Assembly: GCF_963576615.1 (NCBI RefSeq)
Contig: NC_088710.1
Location: forward strand, 2,150,001 to 2,214,000
Length of the DNA: 64,000 bases
Source of the DNA: Watersipora subatra
Taxonomy: Eukaryota; Bryozoa; Gymnolaemata; Cheilostomatida; Watersiporidae
Direction of reading: 5' to 3'
In this document: piece after piece, positions 1-9,186 of the stretch
How positions within the stretch are numbered: position 1 is the stretch's first letter
Layout of the letters: every line of letters begins with the position of its first letter
Position numbers and translations under genes: made by a program
The notes under the pieces: generated by a model
What the model saw: only the letters and a program-made list of their open reading frames with translations
Databases searched by the model: none
What the model was told of the DNA's origin: nothing

Positions 1-21
1 TAAAAGAATACTCTCCTACAG

Positions 22-99
22 GAGACCATGGCTAATAGATTTTGTCTTATTACTGATCCTGATGTTGAATGGAGTGACACCGAGAGATTGCAAAATTAA
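22..99 (+). CDS. possible terminal exon of an unrecognised gene
   Basis: After a good splice acceptor (pyrimidine-rich, CTACAG, ending at 21) a frame of 25 codons runs to TAA at 97-99. The peptide contains FCLITDPDVEWSDTERLQN, which looks like a real C-terminus, and AT-rich sequence follows. If real, it belongs to a plus-strand gene that begins left of the window and ends inside an intron of the CPSF1-like gene on the other strand. I do not recognise the peptide. The minus strand here is also partly open, so the assignment is weak. Confidence 0.28.
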   Translation, partial: ETMANRFCLITDPDVEWSDTERLQN

Positions 100-539
100 G
101 ACAATTGATTTACGAATGTTTGGCATAGTCTCCCTTCTCATAGTATTTTTAGTAAATGTAATATAATTTAACAATAATATTTATATGTTTATTTACCAAC
201 ATAGCATTAACTTCTTCAGTTGCAAAATGCTAGTTGGATATAGATAATGATATAATAGATTGCATTTTGGTAGAAGTGGTTTCATCCTGTCTTTAATACC
301 CTATTATTATACTATTGATGCAAAAAGCACTTTAATTTAAGCTTATCTCTTATTAATGGTAAATAGCAGTTAGGAGATGCACCCTCACATTTTTCGTTTT
401 TTCTCCTTGGACAAGTAGTGCGTTTAAAATGTGTTTGCCTGTTGTTTGCAGCATATTTAGTTATAGCGTATAACATTGATCTAATCAACTTAATTATGTC
501 GAAAAAAAATTTCGAAATAGATTTTGAGTTTTCAACTAC

Positions 540-881
540 TTTTAACTGAACTACAAATTCATGATTCACCATAAGATCACCTGTAGTGGTCATGTCATCT
601 GAGACAACTCGGTACACCTTGAGCCAATTCCCACTTGCAATCACCAGGTCTTCTTCTTTATTTGAAAGAAATTGGCATGAGCAGCAGGCGTCCACAGCCA
701 CGGGCTGGTGCACGGTCTTCACAAGACCGTATATCTGTTAAAACATGAGACCAGACCAAAGCTATGTAAAAATGTGTTATATTTCACCAGTAATCAATGA
801 ATCTGGGAAGATGCTGCTGCAGTACCTGAATGGTCAACAATAATAACAACATGATAATTTTATACTCACAGAGGATGACAT
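540..881 (-). CDS. CPSF1: CPSF1 (CPSF160) N-terminal exons, gene continues left of the window
   Basis: This is the start of the large beta-propeller scaffold of the cleavage and polyadenylation specificity factor, which acts in the nucleus in pre-mRNA 3'-end processing. Exon 1 has only four codons (ATG 881-879, MSSS) before the donor GTGAGT at 869-864. The next exon starts at 734 after an AACAG acceptor and continues in frame as IYGLVKTVHQPV. Residues DLVIASGNWLKVYRV match the first propeller strand of animal CPSF160 (Drosophila has NLVVAGANVLKVYRI). An in-frame TAA precedes the exon-2 coding sequence, so the ATG must come from exon 1. The exon-2 donor is uncertain: I place it at GTAGTT after 540, but GGTGAT and GGTGAAT sites slightly upstream are possible. 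The family is about 1400 residues, so almost all of it lies outside. Confidence 0.72.
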
Positions 882-3055
882 CCTGATTACTTTCCACTAC
901 AGCAGCATTGATCTGAAATAAAATTGATATGAATTGCATGAAATAGTAAATTTAGTCTAAAAAAACTAGAAATTATCATTATTGATTTATTATTATTGGT
1001 TTTAACTCAAAAAGATATAACTTGTTGGTCAGCAAATGTATAACAAGCATCTCTAAAAGTAAATTAAATGCTGTCACAAGCTGAATGATTACATTCAGCC
1101 GCAAAGCAGTATTCTCACTTGCCTCAAAACACTACCTCAAACAGGCCAATTTGTTCAAGAAAGAGACCAGGGTTAACTCTAAATTTGAACTTACTGACTG
1201 CCAGTAGCACATAACGGTACAGGCCACCCTTAGTTTTTAAACTGAAGTCATTCCAGAAGGCTGTTGGCAAAACAATTTATTCAAATTCCACAATTATTTT
1301 GCAAATTTGCCAATAATCCAGTTTATCTGGAGTCATTTCACGAATGGAAAATGATTTTTAAGCGCTTTTATTCTGTTTCACAGCATAATTGGAACATTAA
1401 ATGAGCAAGCAATATGCAGAGTGAACTGAATTTTTCACCACATGCAATACTAATGGAGTAGGTCAAGCTGAAAAGTGTATTGCTGTATCTATAGAAACTC
1501 GTACCCTAGCCTGGGTTCCTCAGATTTTTGCGCAAAATTAAAAGGTATAAGAGTAACATATCTTATTCTAATATACAATAAAAAATAAAACAGGACCTAA
1601 TACATTAAGGGTAACATAAAATACAGTCATATTTTGAAAACCACAATGAACACATCTGCATGTAACTGTTAAATACAAAAGATAAGAGCAGAAGAGCGCT
1701 AGTTTGCAGCTGAGCAGTGCCGTTGAGGCTATACATATTATCTGGGAATGTTTGGTCCCTGAACTAGTCTTCGGCATTTACAGCAAAAGAATTCAGCTTT
1801 TGTTCACCATTAAAATTGATTCAAAATTGAAAATGCTTGAAAACCACGGTTTATTGATCTGTGTGCTTCGCTTCCGCTATCATATTTACTAAATGTTTAG
1901 AGTAGAATAAATAAAATAATTTGCTTCCTTTGGCTGTTCTATATCAGGGTTAAATCAAAGTATAAACGTGCCATTTTTAAACCTCAGAGCCGATTGATGT
2001 GAGTAAGAAGCCTATCTATAATAATGACAGAGCGATATTTTAGCTAATCAGTGTAATAGTAGTAGCTGCTTCAACGAATTGGAAATTCAGCTGTTTAAAA
2101 ACCGGTTCAAAATTCTACTAAAGATATTCTAACAGTTTCTAACGCTCTATAAGCTACTATTATACAAAAGCCGCCTTGCTATGAACCAGTTTAAAGTAAC
2201 TTCTAGTAACTAACAAGATATGACATTCGGAGTTTCTCTAAGCACAGCAATCCTATAGGTGAATGTGAATGGACTGACAGACAAAAATTAAAATGGTAAT
2301 GTAAATAATATGAAATCTGAAAATAAATGAAATCTATATTGATAACTTCTGCATGTGTTAGTCTGTGCAAACAGTATGCGTCTCCACACCTTTTGGCCAA
2401 TTTCATCAAAACTTCACATGCATATTTTATTCCTTCCCCGGGTGGTCAAAAGTATTAGCTTTCAAAACTTTGTCTGGTTCCTGAGAACCAGCTACATAAA
2501 CAACCACTTGCAGGTTATCTGGTGGAAAAGGAGAGAAATTCTCGTATTGCTAAACATACCGCTGGTATAAACTAAATTACTGTAGTTAAAATCTCATGAA
2601 ATCTATGTTATAGTTGAAGTCTATATGAGAGTAATCTGTCACCACCTTTATCTCTGCACCACCACAAAACCAAACCTATACTTCCATTCACCTATTTTTA
2701 AGGTGAAGTAATAATAAAAAGCTTTTTTTCAGTGACTATTTCTTTATTTTTTGCATAACTTTTTATAATTTACATTTGTTTTATTAATATGTGTAATTGT
2801 ATGAAATATTTAGTAAGAGCTATTGTAGGATTATGGGAAGCATCGTAAATATACAATTTATGCCAGTGCTAAACAACTATTTGATTTAACATACGATGGC
2901 CCTAATATACGAAGCAGATATTGAAACAAAGATAAATAGTATGAAAAGGTTTGAAAGTACATAATTTTCCAAAATGAGAAGCTTGCTAGTTGTGCTAGCA
3001 TTCAAAGAAGAGAGTCACTGGGGGTGGATGAAAAGTTTTTTTACAAAACAAAGTA
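882..3055. other. non-coding stretch upstream of CPSF1
   Basis: AT-rich sequence with only short, unconvincing frames. It should contain the CPSF1 promoter directly upstream of 881, but I see no clear TATA or initiator motif. A minus-strand reading near 2330-2420 is open for about 28 codons without good splice sites. Confidence 0.5.
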
Positions 3056-3059
3056 TTAA

Positions 3060-3185
3060 AGGTTGACTTGCAACAAAGTTCACATTACAGTTATTTGGTA
3101 TCAAAAGATTTACAATGTCTCACTCTGTTGTGTTGTAGGTGCCAAATATGTGGAAATGTGATTACAAGCTCCTAAAAGCAAAAAG
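3060..3185 (+). mobile_element. solo terminal inverted repeat of the TTAA-flanked MITE family
   Basis: TTAA at 3056-3059 is followed by AGGTTGACTTGCAACAAAG and about 125 bases closely matching the ends of the full elements at 36746-37621 and 54198-55077. The other end and the internal region are missing, so this is a truncated copy or a one-ended remnant. Confidence 0.75.
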
Positions 3186-4412
3186 TATATCTTCAAGTTT
3201 TTTTTATAAATTGTAAGAAATCAAAAGGCCAAAAAATGGCCACAATTAACAAAGCAACCTAGTTGAATATGTAACCAGAGTAATTAATGTAAAATGCTAA
3301 CTAACTTGACCCATGAAGAAGTCACAAACACCTGAAAATGATTGTCCGAATTTATGGATTTTTTCAAGTGAGATCGTGTATTTCTAAAACCTGTTGGCAA
3401 AGACCAGTAAAACTCGCTGTTGGCAAGTCTTGCAATTAAGTATTGCTTTAGCTTTAAGAAAGGTCATATTTTTTGAGTGCATTGAAGTGAAATTAACTCA
3501 GCCAATTGGGCCAAAAATTAAATTACTATAAATGAATTATTTTGTGATCTCATTCAAGTATGAGCTTTGCGAGTCTGATAGCAAATAAAGTTGGCTTTTC
3601 AGGCTATGGCTTCAACAAATCAAAAGACAAGCGTTCCAAGTAGCTAAGAATAGCGACACCAATCTTGGGCAATAGTTAAGGCTGTCAGGAGCTTTTTGCA
3701 CAAATCTTATGGGTAACCAATCAGACATTTGTAACAATCTAAAGATTTACCAATCTACAAATAAATCTATATTATTCAGAACATTCTCCATAAGTGATAA
3801 TCGACATAATACTAACCCACATTATCCCTCAGACAAAGTTAGGCTGATGATTCTAGAGCAATGAAATGAAAATACGCAGAATAGAGTTGACATCGTGTTT
3901 ACGCATATGAATCCTCCATTACATCAAATCTAATAAAGTGATGGTGCTCATCATCATGAGTTAATGGTTGTACAATTCAAACCTTAACTTTTTATTACGT
4001 TTACCAATACACTTGTAAGAATGGAACAACTAGAGAGATATGAGTAAATGAGTTGAGCATTATGCGTATAACACAACTGATTTTTCTTGTTTACCTCCCA
4101 TCATCATCCACAGACTTGTGATATAGACATTCAGTGCCAGAGATGAGCTATTCTATTTGTGGTTAAGTTTACTCGCATCCTAATTATTAGTGAATGTACT
4201 TTTTCTTTTTGTTTGCTTATTGCTTAAGTAAAAAAACAAATGTTTAAACATTGAAAAAGCATACCTTATATTATAGCGCTCTAATACAGCATAACATATT
4301 GCAGCATTCAAATAACCTTGCTATCAATAATTCAACCATAGATGAATAATAATCAGCATTTGATGACAAACTACTGAACCTCTTGTGGTCAACTAGCAAA
4401 TTTGTAGTATTA
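3186..4412. other. non-coding AT-rich stretch
   Basis: No convincing exon, RNA gene or repeat boundary was seen between the solo MITE end and the gypsy insertion. Confidence 0.45.
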
Positions 4413-4417
4413 CCGGT

Positions 4418-4655
4418 TGTTTAATTTGTCAGACGTGAGTATTAAAGCCATTAATATTTAGGATTATACCAGGATTATTTTTCAGACAAATTATTACTGT
4501 CAGATTCTGATGCAAGTTCAACTGGAAGGGAACTTTATTAAACCCTTAAGAAACCAGGTTATATCATAATGCTGAGAACTTAGGTTATGCATGAGCAGAC
4601 AACTAACACAATAAAATATGTATGCAGGAGAAAACAACTAACACAAAATACAACA
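4418..4655 (-). repeat. 3' LTR of the gypsy element
   Basis: A 238-bp copy that starts TGTTTAATTTG and ends AATACAACA on the plus strand (TG...CA ends). By eye it differs from the other LTR only at 4547 (T here, C at 8803). Confidence 0.93.
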
Positions 4656-4665
4656 TCCCTTTTCT
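4656..4665 (-). promoter_or_regulatory. polypurine tract of the gypsy element
   Basis: On the minus strand the purine run AGAAAAGGGA lies directly against the 3' LTR. This is the expected position of the primer for plus-strand DNA synthesis. Confidence 0.8.
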
Positions 4666-4799
4666 AGATTACAAAGCATGTAATGATGTTGGTTAATAAA
4701 ACTAATTTTCACAAAATATTAGAAACGTGATTATACTGAATTATATTGTCCATGAGTATAATACTAATTAACAGGCAACCTTACAATGTACGTTGGGAT

Positions 4800-7700
4800 T
4801 CACAACTCGTAGTCAGTAAGGTACGAAGGGGGCTTAACGGTTCGCCCTGAGCGAGTGGTGAGTGTATTTGGAGCTGGAGTAGCTGGCTGAGTAGGTACAA
4901 CTGCGGACCGATTACGTGTCACGATTCTGCCATTATCACAAGTGATTTGTACAGCTCGATTGTTTACATTCGGTCGATTTTCTATAACACCGTCACGATG
5001 GTTATCTCGTATATAGACTGCACTGTTTTTCTCTAGCGGTCGTAAATCTTTTACGCGAGTATTACTGTCATGATTGATTTTCATTTGATCTTTGTACGAG
5101 TCATTTTTCTTTTTAAATTGCTCGTGATCTGGTAGTTTGGGTATCAGTGCATCAGGATGACATGTTACAGTGGTTCTTAGTACTCTGCCCATCAGTAACT
5201 CAGCGGGAGAGTATAATCCCAGTTGAGGGGATGTCCGGAATGCCAGAAGGGCCAGATAAGGATCCTTTTCTTTTGTTAGCATTTTCTTAATAGTCTGCAC
5301 TGCCCTTTCGGCAGCGCCATTCCCTCTCGGGTAATGAGGGCTGCTTGTGACCTGAGTGAATCCATATGTCTCTGCAAATTCCACAAAGTCCTGTGCAGAG
5401 TATTGGGGACCGTTGTCGGAAATGACGCATTCTGGTATCCCATGTCGCGAGAAAATGCTTCTCATGTGATTTATCACATTCTTAGATGTGCTATCCTTAC
5501 CCAGCAATGCGATCTCAGGAAATCGGGAATAATAGTCCACAACTAATAAGTATGTCTGACCCTGAAAATGGAATAAGTCCGAACCAACGACTTGCCAGGG
5601 GCGATCCGGGGTGGCTGTAGGTCTCAGAGTTTCAAATGAAGTATTAGAGTCTTTTTGGCAGATCTGGCATTGGCCAACCATTGTCTCGATAGCTTTGGAC
5701 ATGCACGGCCACCACAAACTATTTCTCGCACGAGTCTGACATTTGGTTACTCCCAGGTGACCCCTGTGTATATCCTCTAATACTTTACTTCTTTGATTTA
5801 GCGGTATCACCAGTCGATTTCCCATCATCAGAAACCCTTTGTTGATGCAGAGAAAAGCTTTTCGTTCGAAATAAGGCTGCATGAGAGTGTCCGTGGATGA
5901 TAAATATGCTGGCCAACCTTCACTGACAAACTGAAGCACTTTGCTTAGGGTTTCATCGTTTCTTTGGTCTATTTTCATTTGTTCCAACCTGGTATCTAAG
6001 CCATTTAACCTCACACCACCATTTACTACTGTCTCAACTTCTTCCACCCGTTGAGCATCTGCCTCGTCAGGTTTGGTAGATGTATTCCGCGATAGGGAAT
6101 CAGCCGCGATATTGTCTTTCCCACTGATGTGTGTAATTCTATAATCGAATCTCTGTAGCCTGAGCTTAAAACCTTGAATTCTTGCGGGTAGCCGGTCTAG
6201 GAATAGATTTCCGAACAGTGTGATTAACGGCTTGTGATCTGTTTCAATCAAAACTTTCTTCATCCCTAGAATGTACTGGGAGAATTTTTCTAGAGCCCAG
6301 CAGACTCCTAAAGCCTCTTTTTCAATAGCCGCATACCGTTGTTCTGTATCGCTTAGAGAGCGGCTCGCTGCAGCGACTAGTCTTCGAGTGCCATCTGGTT
6401 GCACCTGACTTAAGGTGGCTCCCAATCCTTGATTACTAGCATCTGTTGTGATTATAGTCTCTCTGGTAGGATCATATGTCGCCAGTACCGGTGGATTGGC
6501 AAATATCTCTTTCACCTTCTGGAAGGCTTCCTGCTGACCGTAACCCCAAATCCAGTCCACATCTTTGCGAAGTAAATCTCTCAAAGGTTTGGTAACATCA
6601 GCCAGCTGAGGAGAAAACCGCGCGTATTGATTAGCTAATCCGAGAAAACTCCTTACTCCGGTTACATTAGCAGGAGTAGGAAACTCCAAGATGCCTTGCA
6701 CTCTTGGTCCTGTGTGGATTCCAAACTGATCAATGACATATCCTAGAAACTGCACTTTAGATACCCCAAACTGGCATTTGGACTTGTTCAAAGTCATTCC
6801 AGCTTGTTCGAGTCGCCTTAATACTACGCTGAGTCTTGAATCGTGTTGTTCTGTAGATTGTCCAACCACTAGTATATCGTCCATGTGTACTATAAGACCC
6901 TCAAGATCCCCCAAAATCCTGTTCATTTCAGCTTGAAAGATCTCTGGGGCACTGTTTAGTCCTTGTGGGAGTCTTAAATATCGATATCGGCCACGATGCG
7001 TAAGGAAAGTAGTCAACTTACTGGATTCATCTGACAACGGAATCTGCCAGAAACCGCTATTGGCATCGATTTTTGAGAACACTTTGCCACCTCTTATGGA
7101 TGCCAGGCTTTCCTCTACTGTGGCCATAGGGTGAACTTCTCTGAGTACATATTTATTGAGTTCTGTGAAATCAGTACAAATCCTGACCTTGTCTTGCCCA
7201 GGTTTCGGCACTACCACCATTGGTGCCACCCACTGCGTTGGTTCTTCTATGGCTACAATTACCCCGTCTTCAACCATTTTCTCAAGTGCAATATTAGCTT
7301 TCTGTCGAAGCGGGAATGGAATCGGGCGTGGAACATGCAATGCAAACGGCTTTGCGTTTTCATCCAAGGTAATGGAATATTCTGTATCAAGCTTACCTAG
7401 TCCTTTGAACAAACTATCACTGACGCGTATAGACCCGATTTCGCACCTGCTTTTGTCAACGGTGACAAACTTGAGGCTTTCACATGCTTTTCTACTCAAT
7501 AACGGGGTGTTTTGGTTTTCTATGACATATATGTCTTCTGTTATTTTCTCCCGACCCGCAGTAAGTTTACCAGAAATGACGCCAATGCAATTGAGAAGTG
7601 TACGACCTGGTCCATACAGCTTCTTTGTAGATGGGTATTGAGTTCCTACGCAATGTTGAGGACCACAAACGCTCAGGGCCGCACCAGTGTCCAATTTGAA

Positions 7701-8639
7701 TCTCATCAATTGATTCTTTTTAATGTCAGTGTCAACCCTCACGTTGGAATACCATGAACCGGCCTCTAGACCTACGCTGTCTATGTCAAATATTTCGCCA
7801 AGAAACACTTCGTCAGAATTAGCTTCATTATTATCAGCAACCTGTAACTCGCTTACGGCTTGAGTAACCTCATTGGTACATACTGACTCCCAGTGATTTT
7901 TCCGTTTACATTTTCGACAAGTTGTTCCGAAAGCAGGACATCGATTTCGAACATGCCGTCGACCACATTTGTTACATGGAATCTTTGGTTTATCATTTTC
8001 TAATTTGGAACCATTCTTGTGGGATGTGACAAAACTCACCTCTGTGGGCTTTTCACTGGAGTTCTGTGCATTCTTAGAAACCTCGGCAATTCGTAGAGCC
8101 TTTATAACATAATCAAGAGTTAAACGTTCATCTGGTTCACGCATCATTTTATCCCTGAGTTTATGATCATCTAGTCCAAAAAGTAGTTTATCTCTGATTA
8201 GAGAATCTCGTTGATTGCCAAACTCACAGCTCTCAGCTGCGCGCCTGAGTTTCATTAAGTACACATCCACGGGTTCTCCACTTTGTGAGCAGTTATGAAA
8301 AGTATACCGGCTTACTATAACACCAGATCTTGGGTTACAATATTCTCGAAACCGCTTCAGGACATCATCTATTTTCCTGCCTGTTGCACCTTCAGCAATC
8401 TCTTCTGGATTTCCTTCATTGTCAGTGCCTACGAACTCCATTTGGCTATACAGCTCTCTCACATCTTCACCACCAACATGTCTAAATAGAGCTAATTTTC
8501 TCCTTTCATTAGCTCCACTTGTTCCTACTAGATCGATAGCAAGTAAATAGTCACTGAAAGAACGTACCCAGCGACGCCATTCTCCTGCAAGGTCATTTGC
8601 CCTTAAATCCAGCTGTTGTGGTGGTGATATGCCCTCCAT
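4800..8639 (-). CDS. gag-pol polyprotein of a Ty3/gypsy retrotransposon
   Basis: A single uninterrupted frame of about 1279 codons. I start it at the first ATG (8639-8637); the frame is open further upstream but only by running into the primer site. Domains in order, numbered from that ATG: capsid-like Gag region (about 1-210); two Cys-rich knuckles (about 222-254, CNKCGRRHVRNRC and CRKCKRKNHWESVC); aspartic protease with LDTGAA near 317; reverse transcriptase with VPKPGQDKVRICTDF and LPQGLNSAPEIFQ, and HMDD in place of the usual YxDD near 585; RNase H with TTDASNQGLGATLSQ and ETDHKPL; integrase with an HHCC zinc domain and a DDE core (GSDLF, SDNGPQYS, NGAAERAVQ). The C-terminus has a short RSGRTVKPPSYL tail and no chromodomain that I can see. 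There is no frameshift between gag and pol, so both are probably made as one polyprotein cut by the protease. Every key motif is present, so the element could still be active. Confidence 0.95.
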   Translation of the reverse strand: MEGISPPQQLDLRANDLAGEWRRWVRSFSDYLLAIDLVGTSGANERRKLALFRHVGGEDVRELYSQMEFVGTDNEGNPEEIAEGATGRKIDDVLKRFREYCNPRSGVIVSRYTFHNCSQSGEPVDVYLMKLRRAAESCEFGNQRDSLIRDKLLFGLDDHKLRDKMMREPDERLTLDYVIKALRIAEVSKNAQNSSEKPTEVSFVTSHKNGSKLENDKPKIPCNKCGRRHVRNRCPAFGTTCRKCKRKNHWESVCTNEVTQAVSELQVADNNEANSDEVFLGEIFDIDSVGLEAGSWYSNVRVDTDIKKNQLMRFKLDTGAALSVCGPQHCVGTQYPSTKKLYGPGRTLLNCIGVISGKLTAGREKITEDIYVIENQNTPLLSRKACESLKFVTVDKSRCEIGSIRVSDSLFKGLGKLDTEYSITLDENAKPFALHVPRPIPFPLRQKANIALEKMVEDGVIVAIEEPTQWVAPMVVVPKPGQDKVRICTDFTELNKYVLREVHPMATVEESLASIRGGKVFSKIDANSGFWQIPLSDESSKLTTFLTHRGRYRYLRLPQGLNSAPEIFQAEMNRILGDLEGLIVHMDDILVVGQSTEQHDSRLSVVLRRLEQAGMTLNKSKCQFGVSKVQFLGYVIDQFGIHTGPRVQGILEFPTPANVTGVRSFLGLANQYARFSPQLADVTKPLRDLLRKDVDWIWGYGQQEAFQKVKEIFANPPVLATYDPTRETIITTDASNQGLGATLSQVQPDGTRRLVAAASRSLSDTEQRYAAIEKEALGVCWALEKFSQYILGMKKVLIETDHKPLITLFGNLFLDRLPARIQGFKLRLQRFDYRITHISGKDNIAADSLSRNTSTKPDEADAQRVEEVETVVNGGVRLNGLDTRLEQMKIDQRNDETLSKVLQFVSEGWPAYLSSTDTLMQPYFERKAFLCINKGFLMMGNRLVIPLNQRSKVLEDIHRGHLGVTKCQTRARNSLWWPCMSKAIETMVGQCQICQKDSNTSFETLRPTATPDRPWQVVGSDLFHFQGQTYLLVVDYYSRFPEIALLGKDSTSKNVINHMRSIFSRHGIPECVISDNGPQYSAQDFVEFAETYGFTQVTSSPHYPRGNGAAERAVQTIKKMLTKEKDPYLALLAFRTSPQLGLYSPAELLMGRVLRTTVTCHPDALIPKLPDHEQFKKKNDSYKDQMKINHDSNTRVKDLRPLEKNSAVYIRDNHRDGVIENRPNVNNRAVQITCDNGRIVTRNRSAVVPTQPATPAPNTLTTRSGRTVKPPSYLTDYEL

Positions 8640-8659
8640 CTTACACAAATGTTCATTCA

Positions 8660-8673
8660 CACCGCTGCCACCA
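8660..8673 (-). promoter_or_regulatory. primer binding site complementary to tRNA-Leu 3' end
   Basis: On the minus strand, directly against the 5' LTR with no spacer, is TGGTGGCAGCGGTG. This is a 14-base perfect complement to CACCGCTGCCACCA, the 3' end of animal tRNA-Leu of the AAG/UAA type (as I recall that tRNA). Confidence 0.8.
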
Positions 8674-8911
8674 TGTTTAATTTGTCAGACGTGAGTATTA
8701 AAGCCATTAATATTTAGGATTATACCAGGATTATTTTTCAGACAAATTATTACTGTCAGATTCTGATGCAAGTTCAACTGGAAGGGAACTTTATTAAACC
8801 CTCAAGAAACCAGGTTATATCATAATGCTGAGAACTTAGGTTATGCATGAGCAGACAACTAACACAATAAAATATGTATGCAGGAGAAAACAACTAACAC
8901 AAAATACAACA
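8674..8911 (-). repeat. 5' LTR of the gypsy element
   Basis: A 238-bp copy matching 4418-4655 with one substitution seen. It should carry the promoter and polyadenylation signal of the element; I did not identify a convincing TATA box. Confidence 0.93.
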
Positions 8912-9186
8912 CCGGTTACACCACTTAGCAGCTAAACTATTACCCGCATTCAACTAAGAACTCGAGTGGTTGTGATCAATTCCAGATACAACACTTTGGA
9001 ACAAACAATCGCTTAAAGCTTGGTCTGCTCTAGCCAGCTGAGAAAATTTATTGTTGTAAAACTACACATCTGTGGCGATTACCTTACAAACTTCAAACAA
9101 AATCTTTATTGAAATTTCCTAGTATTCCTTCTATTTTCCTCTGTTCATTATTTGTAAAGGTACTTAATTATTAAAAATTTGCTTAC

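Larger units (their letters stand above)
4413..8916 (-). mobile_element. intact Ty3/gypsy LTR retrotransposon with 5-bp target duplication
   Basis: The element spans 4418-8911 and is flanked by CCGGT at 4413-4417 and 8912-8916, a 5-bp target duplication typical of Metaviridae. It reads on the minus strand: 5' LTR at 8674-8911, primer site 8660-8673, one gag-pol frame 8639-4800, polypurine tract 4656-4665, 3' LTR 4418-4655. The pol order PR-RT-RNaseH-IN is that of Ty3/gypsy rather than Ty1/copia. No env-like frame follows pol; only about 130 bases separate the stop codon from the purine tract. The LTRs differ at one aligned base, so the insertion is recent. Confidence 0.95.

Noticed and set aside
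5334..8489. Plus-strand frames within the gypsy element
   Set aside because: They are antisense shadows of the gag-pol frame.
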